Positions 8,599 through 17,768 of a DNA stretch of 64,000 bases are shown in pieces (positions within the stretch are counted from its first letter, which is position 1; the number at the start of each line of letters is the position of its first letter). Source of the stretch: Anaerolineae bacterium. Lineage in GTDB: Bacteria; Chloroflexota; Anaerolineae; Anaerolineales; Anaerolineaceae. The stretch spans positions 26,214-90,213 of the forward strand of contig JABLXM010000003.1 in NCBI GenBank assembly GCA_013177815.1. The letters run 5' to 3'. The notes beneath the pieces were generated by a model. The model made no database searches and was not told where the DNA came from. It saw only the letters and a program-made list of their open reading frames with translations. The translations under genes and the position numbers were made by a program.

Positions 8599-10992
8599 GT
8601 GGATTTCATCCCCGGCGCCAACGAACGCTATCTGAGTGTCGCCCTCTCGCTGGCGCAGTACCCGGTGCTCGCCAGCGCCATCCGCGAGCAAATGCGCTGC
8701 GTGCTGTTCGAACGCGGCTACATCCTGCCGCAGAAGTTCGAAGCGGAAGCGCGCGAAGCCGCCATCCAGACCCAACAGCGTGAAGGTCTGACCCACCCCT
8801 ACGAAGAAGAACCCGCCGAAACCTGGGAAATGCGCCTGGGCAAAGTGCGCGACCAACTGACCGACATCAAGTTCTCGATGTACCTGCCGTTCGAGGAGTT
8901 GGGACAGATCATCAACGATATCCTCGCCCAGCGCGGTGTGACGCTGCCGGATACCATGCTCTCGATGAACCCCGAACTGGCGCCCATCGAGATGGTTTTC
9001 GAGCAAGCGATGGCGCTGGAACGGATGCCGGCGGACCAGCAGATGAAATATGCCGCCCGCCTGCACGAATCCAAAGTGGTGCTGATCCGCACCCTCATCA
9101 GCGACCAACTGCCCTACATCAACGTCGCCAAGGAATGGTTCACCATCGCCGACCTGGTAGAGATCCGGCGGCGCAAGATCGGCTTGGGGCGCATCGGCGG
9201 CAAAGCCGCCGGGATGCTGCTGGCGCACCGCATCCTGATGGCGCCCGCCGACCCCCCCCTCTCTGCCCGCCTGGAAATACCGGAATCGTACTACGTCGGT
9301 TCGCACGAGTTCTATACCTTCATGACCATCAACAACCTGACGCACTGGATCGACCAGAAGTACAAGACCGAAGAAGAAATGCGCGCCGATTACCCCACCA
9401 TTGTCAACGAGTTCGAAGCCGGCAAGTTTCCGCCGGATATCGAACAAAAACTGGCCACCATGTTGACCAACCTGAACGGAAGCCCGTTGATCGTGCGTTC
9501 CTCCAGTCTGCTAGAGGACAACTTCGGCACCTCCTTCGCCGGCAAGTATGACAGCGTCTTCCTGCCCAACCAGGGCGCGGTGGAACACAGCCTGCACGAG
9601 CTGACGCGCGCCATCGCCCACATCTATGCCTCGGTGCTCAACCCCAACGCCCTGCTGTACCGCCGCGCTAAGCGACTGCTGGATTACGACGAGCGCATGG
9701 CGGTGATCATCCAGGTGGTGCGCGGCGAGCGCTTCGGGCGATATTACCTGCCGCACGCCGCCGGGGTGGCGTTCAGCCGCAACCAGTACCGCTGGGCGCC
9801 GCAGATCCGCGCCGGCGACGGTTTCATCCGGCTGGTGTGGGGGCTGGGTACCCGCGCGGTGGACCGGGTGGGCAACGATTACCCGCGCCTGGTGGCGCTC
9901 AGCCATCCGCTGCTGCGCCCATCCACCCAGCCCAAGTTCATCCGGCGCTACTCACAACAGTACGTCGACCTGCTCGACCTGGAGGACAATCAGTTCAAGT
10001 CGCTGCCGGTGCACCAGGTGCTCACCACCCGTTACCCGCCGTTGCGCTACCTGGCGCAGTTGGAACAGGACGGCTACTTCACCTCGCTGCGCGGCGGGGT
10101 CTTCGAGGGGGGGATGACCGACCTGGTGCTGACCTTCGACGAACTGTTGCGGCGCACCACCTTCGCCGATCAGATGCGGCGCATACTCAACCGCCTGGAG
10201 CGTTTCTACCGTGCGCCGGTGGATATGGAATTCGCGCTGGAACTGGAGAACTTCTCCGCCAGCACGCCAGACCTGCGCATCACCATCCTGCAATGCCGCC
10301 CGCAAAGCCACCTGGAGGCGGTGGAACAGGTGCAATTGCCCGGCAACCTGCCGCCGGAGAAGGTGGTCTTCTCGACTCATTTCGTGGTGCCCAGCGGCTT
10401 CATTCCGCGGGTCGATTATATGCTGTTCGTCCCACCCGAGGGGTACTTCGACATTGATTCGCACCTGGAACGCACCAACTTGGCACGCACCATCGGAAAA
10501 TTGAACGCCGCGCTGGCGGGCAGGAAATTCATCTGCATCGGTCCAGGGCGCTGGGGGTCTTCCAACTCCGACCTGGGCGTGCCGGTCGGCTTCGGCGATA
10601 TCTACAACGCCCGTTCGCTGGTGGAACTAGCGGGGCAGGGCTGCGGACCGGAACCGGAGCCCTCGCTGGGCACGCACTTCTTCCAGGACCTGTTGGAATC
10701 ACAGATCTATCCGCTGGCGATCACGCTGGATGACCCGCGCACGGTGTTCAACCGCGCCTTCTTCGATAATTGCCCCGATCACAGCGGGGAATTCATCCAG
10801 GTGAACAAGAAACTGCAAAGCGCGCTGCGGCTGATCAAGATCTCCGATTGCCTGCCGGGGCACCACCTGGAGGTGGTGATGGATGACGACCACGGGCAGG
10901 CGATGGCATACCTTTCGCCGGACGATCCGGAGGGGGTTGCGCCCACAGCCGAATCCGTGCAAACCGATCACAGCCAAAACCAAGCGACCTGA
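8599..10992 (+). CDS. PEP/pyruvate-binding domain protein (PEP synthase/PPDK N-terminal-like)
   Basis: A 797-residue protein. Its central part from about residue 188 carries the PPDK_N ATP/pyruvate-binding fold: RKIGLGRIGGKAAGM, then PLIVRSSSLLEDNFGTSFAGKYDSV near residue 297, and a later VRGERFGRYYLPHAAGVAFSRN block. The first about 185 residues are not recognised. The phosphohistidine swivelling domain (TGG-x-SHxA type) and the PEP-binding TIM barrel of true PEP synthases were not seen, so it probably does not catalyse the complete reaction. The start is GTG behind AGGCAGGGA; it is cotranscribed with dnaN. Confidence 0.75.
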   Translation: MDFIPGANERYLSVALSLAQYPVLASAIREQMRCVLFERGYILPQKFEAEAREAAIQTQQREGLTHPYEEEPAETWEMRLGKVRDQLTDIKFSMYLPFEELGQIINDILAQRGVTLPDTMLSMNPELAPIEMVFEQAMALERMPADQQMKYAARLHESKVVLIRTLISDQLPYINVAKEWFTIADLVEIRRRKIGLGRIGGKAAGMLLAHRILMAPADPPLSARLEIPESYYVGSHEFYTFMTINNLTHWIDQKYKTEEEMRADYPTIVNEFEAGKFPPDIEQKLATMLTNLNGSPLIVRSSSLLEDNFGTSFAGKYDSVFLPNQGAVEHSLHELTRAIAHIYASVLNPNALLYRRAKRLLDYDERMAVIIQVVRGERFGRYYLPHAAGVAFSRNQYRWAPQIRAGDGFIRLVWGLGTRAVDRVGNDYPRLVALSHPLLRPSTQPKFIRRYSQQYVDLLDLEDNQFKSLPVHQVLTTRYPPLRYLAQLEQDGYFTSLRGGVFEGGMTDLVLTFDELLRRTTFADQMRRILNRLERFYRAPVDMEFALELENFSASTPDLRITILQCRPQSHLEAVEQVQLPGNLPPEKVVFSTHFVVPSGFIPRVDYMLFVPPEGYFDIDSHLERTNLARTIGKLNAALAGRKFICIGPGRWGSSNSDLGVPVGFGDIYNARSLVELAGQGCGPEPEPSLGTHFFQDLLESQIYPLAITLDDPRTVFNRAFFDNCPDHSGEFIQVNKKLQSALRLIKISDCLPGHHLEVVMDDDHGQAMAYLSPDDPEGVAPTAESVQTDHSQNQAT

Positions 10993-11002
10993 AAAATCGG
11001 CT

Positions 11003-11698
11003 CTAAACCACTGTCCCGAACAGCGCCCCGATCGCGGCGGTGGCTGCCATTGCCAACAAACCCCAGAAGGTCACACGACCGGCGCCGCGCCAGATGCTGG
11101 CGCCGCCCGTGCGAGCCGCCAAGGCGCCCATCGCCGCCAGGAACACCAGCGAACTGGCGCCCACGATGGGTATCATAAGCGTGGTTGGGCTGATCAGCAC
11201 AACGATCAGCGGCAGCAGCGCGCCGCCCGCAAAGGTCGCCGCGGATGCCAGCGCAGCCTGGATCGGGCGGGCAGCGTGCGCCTCGGACATGCCTAACTCG
11301 TCGCGCGCATGGGCAGCCAGGGCATCATGCGCCATCAATTGTTGGGCAACCTTCTTTGCCAACGCTTTGTCCAAGCCGCGCGCTTCATATATGCCTGTCA
11401 GTTCTTCCAGTTCATTGTCACCATCGTTTTCCAACTCACTGCGTTCGCGCACCAGGTCCGCCTTTTCGGTATCCGCCTGTGAACTGACGGATACATATTC
11501 CCCGGCAGCCATCGACATGGCGCCCGCCACCAGCCCCGCAACGCCCGCGGTCAGCACCGCTCCGCGAGCCGCGCCGGCAGCCGCCACCCCGATGATCAGG
11601 CTGGCGGTCGAAACGATGCCGTCATTGGCGCCCAGAACCGCAGCGCGCAGCCAGCCGATGCGAGTGGTGTAATGTACTTCGATATGTTTTTGCTCCAA
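11003..11698 (-). CDS. VIT1/CCC1-family metal transporter
   Basis: A 231-residue membrane protein. The opening HYTTRIGWLRAAVLGANDGIVSTASLIIGVA and the MSMAAGEYVSVSSQADTEKADL block are signatures of VIT1/CCC1 iron/manganese transporters. A charged cytosolic insert (about 90-150) separates the first two from the last three membrane helices. The start chosen is TTG at 11698, preceded by GGAGG six bases upstream; the longer open frame upstream overlaps the phosphatase gene out of frame and is unlikely to be coding. It follows the phosphatase by 31 bp and converges with the gene on the other strand with only 10 bp between stops. Confidence 0.88.
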   Translation of the reverse strand: MEQKHIEVHYTTRIGWLRAAVLGANDGIVSTASLIIGVAAAGAARGAVLTAGVAGLVAGAMSMAAGEYVSVSSQADTEKADLVRERSELENDGDNELEELTGIYEARGLDKALAKKVAQQLMAHDALAAHARDELGMSEAHAARPIQAALASAATFAGGALLPLIVVLISPTTLMIPIVGASSLVFLAAMGALAARTGGASIWRGAGRVTFWGLLAMAATAAIGALFGTVV

Positions 11699-11729
11699 AT
11701 TGATCCTCCACGCTGCTTTCTTTTTTCTA

Positions 11730-12236
11730 TTACATCCCCGCCCGCCAGGAGCGCACCATTTCCACCTGCGCATCGCTCTCCGGCGAGCGTATCCACGCCG
11801 CGTTGACGCCCTGGCGCAGCCGGGCGATCTCCGCCAGCGCCTGGTCGCCGCTCGTGCCGTGGCGCGCCAGGTGACAGCCCACCACCAGCCCGGTGCGACC
11901 CACGCCGGCGTAACAGTGCACGAAGACCGGCTTCGCCTGCGCCAGGGACACATCGATGCGGTCCAGGATGCACACCATATCGTCCTGGCTGCACACGCCC
12001 ATGTCGCGGATCGGATGCCGATAGTGCTCGGCGGCATGACCGTACACCTGCGCCTGCTCCATCAGCAGCGCCCGGTAGGGGGTGACCTCGAAGTCCATCG
12101 TCAGGTCGATCATCACCCGCACACCCGCCAGCAGCAGTTGTGAGAGCGTGTCGCGCGTCATCTCGTCCGAGTGTCTTGTCGGGTTGCGCCCGGCGAGGAA
12201 CAGCCCGGGGCGCACCCAGTAGCAATGTTGGTTCAT
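11730..12236 (-). CDS. Dual-specificity/tyrosine phosphatase-like protein
   Basis: A 168-residue protein with the cysteine phosphatase P-loop VHCYAGVGRTG (HC-x5-R) at about residues 111-121, giving the catalytic Cys and Arg. A general-acid Asp upstream is plausible in the MGVCSQDD region. The opening WVRPGLFLAGRNPTR resembles small bacterial DSP/PTP proteins. It lies 31 bp upstream of the VIT-type transporter on the same strand, an apparent two-gene operon. The substrate is unknown: protein, inositol phosphate and other phosphoesters are all possible. Confidence 0.82.
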   Translation of the reverse strand: MNQHCYWVRPGLFLAGRNPTRHSDEMTRDTLSQLLLAGVRVMIDLTMDFEVTPYRALLMEQAQVYGHAAEHYRHPIRDMGVCSQDDMVCILDRIDVSLAQAKPVFVHCYAGVGRTGLVVGCHLARHGTSGDQALAEIARLRQGVNAAWIRSPESDAQVEMVRSWRAGM

Positions 12237-12238
12237 AA

Positions 12239-12253
12239 AACCTTCCGAAGGTT
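12239..12253. repeat. AACCTTC/GAAGGTT palindrome in the divergent intergenic region
   Basis: A 7-1-7 inverted repeat (AACCTTC, C, GAAGGTT) just upstream of the phosphatase start and within the 72-bp gap to the divergent lipoprotein gene. A near-identical palindrome occurs at about 57351. It could be an operator or a mobile hairpin remnant; no binding protein can be named. Confidence 0.4.
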
Positions 12254-12308
12254 ATTTCTTCCTTTTATTAGACTTCTTCCTCACTCCAAACAGCATTATA
12301 CTATTCGC

Positions 12309-13676
12309 ATGCGTTACGTGCGCCTCACCTTGCTGCTGGTGGTCCTGCTGGCTGCCTGTGTGCCCGCCAGCCCGAGCGATACCCCACCCCACCCCACACC
12401 TACAGTAGCGCTGGCGACCGTCAGCGCAGCCGCGCCGCCCTTGATGGCAACCCTGCCGCAGCCGCTGCCGGCTGACCTGGAACCGATGTGGCTGACCAAC
12501 TGGCGCGACTCCACCCTGTTGGCATACGACCCGGTGCTGTTGGAGCAGGTGGCTTCGCTGGCACTGGACGGCATGCCGCTGGACGCCGCAGTGGGCGAAG
12601 GCGGGTTGTGGGTGCTGGATAGCGCCCGTTCGCGGCTGCTGCGGCTGGATCCCGCCAACCTGGGTCTGGTGGCGGATATCCCCCTCGTACCTTACCAGGT
12701 GAGCGCGCTGGCGGTCGGGTTAGGCGGAGTATGGGTGGGCGTGCAGCAGCCAGGCATCGAAGCCGGTCGTCCGGCGGTGGCGGGGTTGCTGCGGGTGGAC
12801 CCATTGACCAACACGCCCGGCGAGTTGGTGCAGATCGGCGCGCCGGCGGTGGATTTCAGCATCGCGGATGGGCGGCTGTGGCTGGTCGCCAGCCGGGAGG
12901 GCTTCAGCGCGCTTGCCAGCCTGGATCCTGGCACGCTGGCGCTCGATTACCTGGACCGCTACGGCACCTGGTATGACCTGAGCGTGGCGACGGCGGACGC
13001 CGGCTCGCTGTGGGTCGCCAACACGTACAATGGCGCCAAACTCTATCGCCTGGACGCACAAAGCGGCGATCTGCTGGCGACCATAGAAATAGAAGGCGCT
13101 GCCGGCAAGCCCTACGACCTGGCAGTGGCTGCCGGGAGCGTCTGGCTGTTGTTCGACGACGGCATGCTGGCGCACATCGACCCGCAGCGCGAGGAGGTGC
13201 TGGCGCTCTTCCCGGTTTCCAACCGTGGGGGCAGCCTGCGCGTGGGTGAGGGTCAGTTGTGGGTGTTGAGCCAGTACGACGGCGCCATCTACCGCATCGA
13301 TCCGTACGACAACCGCGTCAGCATGCTGGTCGCCACCGGCGGGCGCGTGCCAACCCCCACCCCCGCGCCGACCGCCACCGCCTACGCGCTCGAACCACCG
13401 CGCCTGCCTTGCCAGGGCGCCTACGAGACGCGCCTCAAGGTTGGCATGACTGCCTCGGTGGTGCGCGAACCACCCATCCCCAACCGGATGCGCAGCGAAC
13501 CACGGGTCGGCGCGGACGCAGTGGGCTTGCTGCAACCCGGGGAGAAGATGACCATCCTCAAGGGACCGGAATGCGTGGATGATTGGATCTGGTGGCAGGT
13601 GCAGTCGCTTTCGACCGGGTTGGTGGGATGGACCGCCGAGGGCGACCAGGACGCCTACTGGCTGGAGCCGGAGTAG
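12309..13676 (+). CDS. Lipoprotein with beta-propeller and SH3-like domain
   Basis: A 455-residue predicted lipoprotein: signal peptide MRYVRLTLLLVVLLAAC with lipobox Cys17, then a short Pro/Thr linker. Residues about 50-345 form repeated propeller-like blades (GxLWVLDSxxxxLLRLDPxxL, GxVWLLFDDGMLAHIDP, GQLWVLSQYDGAIYRIDP), similar to virginiamycin B lyase/streptogramin lyase-type or NHL propellers. A PTPTPAPTAT linker leads to a C-terminal SH3b-like domain containing a Cys pair. ATG 12309 is chosen because it begins a canonical signal peptide; the longer frame would bury it. Probably an exported binding protein; its ligand is unknown. Confidence 0.75.
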   Translation: MRYVRLTLLLVVLLAACVPASPSDTPPHPTPTVALATVSAAAPPLMATLPQPLPADLEPMWLTNWRDSTLLAYDPVLLEQVASLALDGMPLDAAVGEGGLWVLDSARSRLLRLDPANLGLVADIPLVPYQVSALAVGLGGVWVGVQQPGIEAGRPAVAGLLRVDPLTNTPGELVQIGAPAVDFSIADGRLWLVASREGFSALASLDPGTLALDYLDRYGTWYDLSVATADAGSLWVANTYNGAKLYRLDAQSGDLLATIEIEGAAGKPYDLAVAAGSVWLLFDDGMLAHIDPQREEVLALFPVSNRGGSLRVGEGQLWVLSQYDGAIYRIDPYDNRVSMLVATGGRVPTPTPAPTATAYALEPPRLPCQGAYETRLKVGMTASVVREPPIPNRMRSEPRVGADAVGLLQPGEKMTILKGPECVDDWIWWQVQSLSTGLVGWTAEGDQDAYWLEPE

Positions 13677-13780
13677 GTGCACAAACGGATCTTATCTGAT
13701 GACGCCGATGCGCGACCGGGTTGGGGGCTATTTCATCGCAGAAGTCGCAAAGGGTACAGCGCACCCAATAACATCTGTGC

Positions 13781-16720
13781 TCAGGGGATATACTTCCACA
13801 GGGTGGTGGTCTGACCGGTGTAAGAGCCTGGCTGGTCGACGGCGAAGTACAGCGCGTTCCCGGCTGGCAACAAGTCGAAGGCGCGGTTGGGCGTCACCTG
13901 GCGCGTGCCGGACGGCGTGCCGTCGGTCCGCCACAACGACCAGCCGCTCTGCGCATCCGGGGCGGTGAAGAACAGCATCCGGTCGAGCAGCGCCAGTTGC
14001 CCGCTGCCGGGGTTGCGGGGCGCAGGCGGAAATTCCGTCACTGCCAACGGCGCCTCACCGGAGGCGTCGACACTGTAAAGCGCCGCTCCGCCATCCTCGG
14101 TCAGGATCATCCAGTACGCCCGCCCGTCCATGACGACCAGTGGCTGGGCGGTCGCCCCGGCTAGCGTGCCGGGCTGGTTGGCGAGCAGGCGCGCGCCGCC
14201 GGTGCCCCCAATGGCGTACAACAGCACTTTGCCCGCGGGGTCCGCCATCTGGAACAGCAAGTCATCCCCCAACACCGTCATAGCCGTCAACGGAAACGAA
14301 TCGGCATTGGAGAACAGCGGCGCTGCCTGTAATGTGCCTGCAGCAGTGCCATCGCTGCGCCACAGGGCGCTGCCGTTGGCGCTGAAGTGCAACACTGCCA
14401 GGCTGTTACCCCACAGCACCAGCCGGTCAGCAGGCAGGTCGGGTGAGCCTTGCGGCAGGTCCGCCAGTTTGAGCAGCCCGGCTGCGCTGCCATCGCTGCG
14501 CCACAGCGCGCGATGCGAGCGCGCGGCGTCCTCCAGCACCAGGTACCACTGATCCTGCCAGACAAGCGCATCGACGACAGCCGCCTGCCCGGCGATCTCA
14601 CTCACCAGCAGGGTACCGGTCGCCGTTCCATCCGTAGCATAAATGAAGACAGCCGGCGCGCTTGCGCTGGTGAGGGCAAAGACGGCTTGTCCACCCAGGC
14701 TGGCTGCGGCGGCTGGCTGGTGATCTGTCACATCGCCGCCGCGGAAAATGGTCAGCAAGCCGGCTTCATCCGCGCCGGGGTGAAGGTGGTACAGCCCGGT
14801 CTTGTGGATTTCGGGGTCGATCGCCGTAAAGAGCAGCCGGTCACCCAGGCTGACGGGCGTGGCGGGGTCATCGAGCGCGAAGGTATCCCCAAAGGCAGCC
14901 GAAGCGCCGGCAGCATCCACCCGGTTGGCAAGCGCGCCTTCGAGCGTATTGCTCAAATAGACCAAGCCATCATCCAGGGACGAGAGCAGGGTGGTGCCGT
15001 AACCGGCAGCCGGGGCAGACGCGATGCGCTCGAAATCATTGGTAAGTTGCAGCGGTTTACCGGTGATGAGCGGTGGCGATGCTCCCGGCGGCAGCACGCC
15101 CCACAACTGGTCTCCGTTGCGCAGCAGGCGCGCATCCGGCGAGAACTCCAGCGTGGAGACCGTGCCGGCAGGCAAAGTGTGCAGCAGCGCCCCGCTGGAA
15201 GCGTTCCAAATCAGGATCTTGCCTTCCGATCCACCGCCTGCCACCAGCGCACCATCCGGAGAGAATGCCACCCGGTCGATGGTATCGCGCAGACCGGTAA
15301 GCGAACGCAGGTACTGCTTGGTTCGCAGATCGAACAACGCCAGTTCGACCGTGTCCATGATGCCGTCCACTTCCACCGCCAGCAGGCTGCCATCCGGCGA
15401 AATGGCAAAACCGGGCGGAACCGGGAAGGACTTGCCGCGCCCCTCATAAGTCGATAGCACCTCACCGCTCTCCAGGTCTATCTGGGAAATGTAACCGGGG
15501 GCGCCATCCAGCAAATAATCGCCTCTGGGCGAGAAAGTGAGCATCTCGCCGCCCAGGTCGGCGGTGATGATGCCGGTGCGCTCGCCGGTATTGGCGTCCC
15601 ACAGGACGATGGCGTCGGTGAGCCCGCCAGCGAGAACAGAGCCATCCGGGGAAAAAGCCACATCGTAACCACGGGGTCCGTAATTACCGAGAAAATAATC
15701 CTCCTGCGCCAGCGCGCGTTCAAGCGTGAGCGCCAGGTAGAGTTCGTCCTCGACCAGGTCCCAGATGCGCACGCTGCGGTCGAGCGAACCGGAGGCAATG
15801 CGGGTGCCATCCTGAGAATACGCCAGGCTCCAGATGGTATCGGTGTGGTCGCTGAAGACGTGCAAGAGACGACCGCTTTCGACCTCCCAGATGTTGAGGC
15901 TGTTCTGGTTGGCGGCGGCGTAGGATTGCCAGTCCGGCGAGAAAACGCCGTAAGGAATGGACAGGGCAGCCACCTGGTTGAGCCGCTTGATATTGGCAGC
16001 GGTTATGGGTTCCAACGACTGCGGCAGTTGCACCGCAGTGAAGGACAGCGGCGTGGGGGTCGGCGCAGGGGTGGCAGCGGCCGGTACAACCGGGCTGGCA
16101 GTGGCTTCCTGCGGGTCGGGGATCATTGATTCACCTGGCGTGGGAGTGGCGGTGGCAGCAATGCGAGCCGTCAGCCGGACCCCCGCCGGCTGGAGCAGCA
16201 AGAAATAGACCGCAGCCACCGCCAGGATGATGACAGGGATCAGCGCCAGCCACAGGGCACGCCGTCGCACGTGCGGTCGGTGGGCTTCATCCACGTCTTC
16301 CAGCGCCGGCATCGCCCCCACAACCTCCGCACGCAGGACTTCGTCGGGCGTTGCCGGGGTTGGGGCAGGTTGCGGCGGCGCGGTGTCCTCCAATGCATCC
16401 ACCGGCGGCTCGAGCGGCAGGGTTGGATCCACAGCAGTAGCAGGAGGAACTGGTACCGGCTCTGCTGCCGGCGGTTTTGGCGGTTGGGATCGTATAACGG
16501 CGAGGGCTTGCGCCAGCATCTGGCTGTGCGGCAGCCGGCGCAGTCCCTCCTGCAGAACCTGCATGCGCTCGCCGGGCTTGCCGGCAGTATCCGCCAGCCA
16601 CAACCAGGCAGCTTCCTCCTGCGGGTTGGTCTGTAGTATCTCCAACAGCAATTGGCGGGCAGCGAACTTCTGTCCGGCGCGCGCCAGGGCAATGGCATCG
16701 GGTAGGCGGGGATCGCTCAT
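13781..16720 (-). CDS. TPR-like, single-pass membrane WD40 protein with DGT repeats
   Basis: A 979-residue multi-domain protein. Residues 1-75 look like TPR helices (ALARAGQKFAARQLLLEILQTNPQEEAAWLWLA). A Pro-rich stretch, one membrane helix at about 155-177 and a Thr/Pro linker follow. Residues about 225-560 are WD40 blades (SLAYSQDGTRIASGSLDRSVRIWD, VAFSPDGALVAGGGSEGKILIWN). Residues about 615-975 carry LWRSDGTxAGT repeats, typical of ELK/hyalin-like bacterial surface proteins. Topology suggests the repeats are extracytoplasmic. It is convergent with the lipoprotein gene and divergent from nuoA. The architecture is clear; the function is not known. Confidence 0.78.
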   Translation of the reverse strand: MSDPRLPDAIALARAGQKFAARQLLLEILQTNPQEEAAWLWLADTAGKPGERMQVLQEGLRRLPHSQMLAQALAVIRSQPPKPPAAEPVPVPPATAVDPTLPLEPPVDALEDTAPPQPAPTPATPDEVLRAEVVGAMPALEDVDEAHRPHVRRRALWLALIPVIILAVAAVYFLLLQPAGVRLTARIAATATPTPGESMIPDPQEATASPVVPAAATPAPTPTPLSFTAVQLPQSLEPITAANIKRLNQVAALSIPYGVFSPDWQSYAAANQNSLNIWEVESGRLLHVFSDHTDTIWSLAYSQDGTRIASGSLDRSVRIWDLVEDELYLALTLERALAQEDYFLGNYGPRGYDVAFSPDGSVLAGGLTDAIVLWDANTGERTGIITADLGGEMLTFSPRGDYLLDGAPGYISQIDLESGEVLSTYEGRGKSFPVPPGFAISPDGSLLAVEVDGIMDTVELALFDLRTKQYLRSLTGLRDTIDRVAFSPDGALVAGGGSEGKILIWNASSGALLHTLPAGTVSTLEFSPDARLLRNGDQLWGVLPPGASPPLITGKPLQLTNDFERIASAPAAGYGTTLLSSLDDGLVYLSNTLEGALANRVDAAGASAAFGDTFALDDPATPVSLGDRLLFTAIDPEIHKTGLYHLHPGADEAGLLTIFRGGDVTDHQPAAAASLGGQAVFALTSASAPAVFIYATDGTATGTLLVSEIAGQAAVVDALVWQDQWYLVLEDAARSHRALWRSDGSAAGLLKLADLPQGSPDLPADRLVLWGNSLAVLHFSANGSALWRSDGTAAGTLQAAPLFSNADSFPLTAMTVLGDDLLFQMADPAGKVLLYAIGGTGGARLLANQPGTLAGATAQPLVVMDGRAYWMILTEDGGAALYSVDASGEAPLAVTEFPPAPRNPGSGQLALLDRMLFFTAPDAQSGWSLWRTDGTPSGTRQVTPNRAFDLLPAGNALYFAVDQPGSYTGQTTTLWKYIP

Positions 16721-16915
16721 AGGTCGGTCAGGTTTAGTTTAATATGAAATAGGGGGATTGGCAAACAAGATGAGAGCGCCATGAAGGCATCCAGTATACA
16801 AAAACCATGTGTACAGCCAGGATAGTATAAAGTTCACCCATATGAGTAGGCGATTAAAAACAAGCTGTGATAAAATTGACCTGCCGAAATTCAGACTTCA
16901 TAGATAGGGATAGCC
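16721..16915. other. Divergent intergenic region upstream of nuoA
   Basis: A 195-bp AT-rich gap between the WD40 gene and nuoA. It must contain the nuo promoter, but no good -35/-10 pair stands out; TGTGATAAAAT around 16866-16876 is the best -10-like element. A GATAGGGATAG ribosome-binding stretch immediately precedes nuoA. Confidence 0.35.
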
Positions 16916-17272
16916 ATGTTAGTCGAGTATATTCCCCTGCTGATCATCTTTCTACTTGCATTTTTCGTGGCTCTGGTGGTACAAGGATTGGGAGCCGGCT
17001 TTGGTCCGCGCCGCCCCACCGAGCGCAAGGGGCAACCGTATGAATCGGGCATGGTGCCGTATGGACCGGGGACGCGGCGAATTTCGGTGCGCTACTACCT
17101 GGTGGCGGTGCTGTTCATCCTCTTCGATATCGAAGCCATTTTCATCCTGCCCTGGGCTGTGGTTTACCGCGACCTGGGGGTGAGCGGTCTGGTGCTCATG
17201 ATCGTATTCATCTTCATTCTGGAGGCTGCATTCGTTTACGCGTGGAAAAAAGGAGCGCTGGAATGGGAATAG
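16916..17272 (+). CDS. nuoA: NADH-quinone oxidoreductase subunit A
   Basis: A 118-residue, three-helix membrane subunit of complex I. The loop [40 protein letters not shown] contains the conserved YE(S/C)G and the FDIE acidic motif of the second helix. It is the first gene of a complete fourteen-subunit operon, and its end overlaps nuoB by 10 bp. Confidence 0.97.
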   Translation: MLVEYIPLLIIFLLAFFVALVVQGLGAGFGPRRPTERKGQPYESGMVPYGPGTRRISVRYYLVAVLFILFDIEAIFILPWAVVYRDLGVSGLVLMIVFIFILEAAFVYAWKKGALEWE

Positions 17273-17745
17273 AGCAAAAAACTGGCAACATGGGTATCGT
17301 GACCACCACGCTGGAACAGGTGGTGAACTGGTCGCGTACCAACTCCATGTGGCCAATGCTGTTCGGTCTGGCATGTTGCGCCATCGAGATGATGGGCGCC
17401 CAGGCATCCAATTATGACATGAGCCGTTTCGGCATGGAATTGATGCGCGCCAGCCCGCGGCAGTCCGACTTGATGATCGTCGCCGGGCGCGTCAGCCGTA
17501 AGATGGCGCCGGTGCTGCGTCAGTTGTACGACCAGATGCCGGAACCCAAATGGGTGATCGCCATGGGCGATTGCGCCTCGTGCGGGGGCGTTTTCAACAA
17601 CTATGCCGTCGTGCAAGGCGTGGACGAAGTGGTGCCGGTCCACATCTATGTGGCAGGCTGCCCACCGCGCCCCGAAGGGTTGATCCACGGCATCATGACG
17701 CTGTACGAACAAGTGAAACAGGAAAAAATAACCACCTGGCGCTAG
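17263..17745 (+). CDS. nuoB: NADH-quinone oxidoreductase subunit B
   Basis: A 160-residue subunit carrying [4Fe-4S] cluster N2, the last iron-sulfur donor to quinone. Cluster ligands are visible: the tandem Cys in [11 protein letters not shown], a Cys in GDCASCGG, and a Cys in [13 protein letters not shown] 17263 is preferred over the upstream ATG at 17242 because AGGAG lies seven bases before it and MGIEQ leads straight into the conserved domain. It overlaps nuoA by 10 bp. Confidence 0.97.
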   Translation: MGIEQKTGNMGIVTTTLEQVVNWSRTNSMWPMLFGLACCAIEMMGAQASNYDMSRFGMELMRASPRQSDLMIVAGRVSRKMAPVLRQLYDQMPEPKWVIAMGDCASCGGVFNNYAVVQGVDEVVPVHIYVAGCPPRPEGLIHGIMTLYEQVKQEKITTWR

Positions 17746-17768
17746 TCGCCATCCAGGATTGCAGATCC

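Noticed and set aside
8482-9447. 321-codon antisense frame over the end of dnaN and the pyruvate/PEP-binding gene
   Set aside because: A shadow of well-supported coding sequence, with His/Gly/Arg bias typical of antisense frames.
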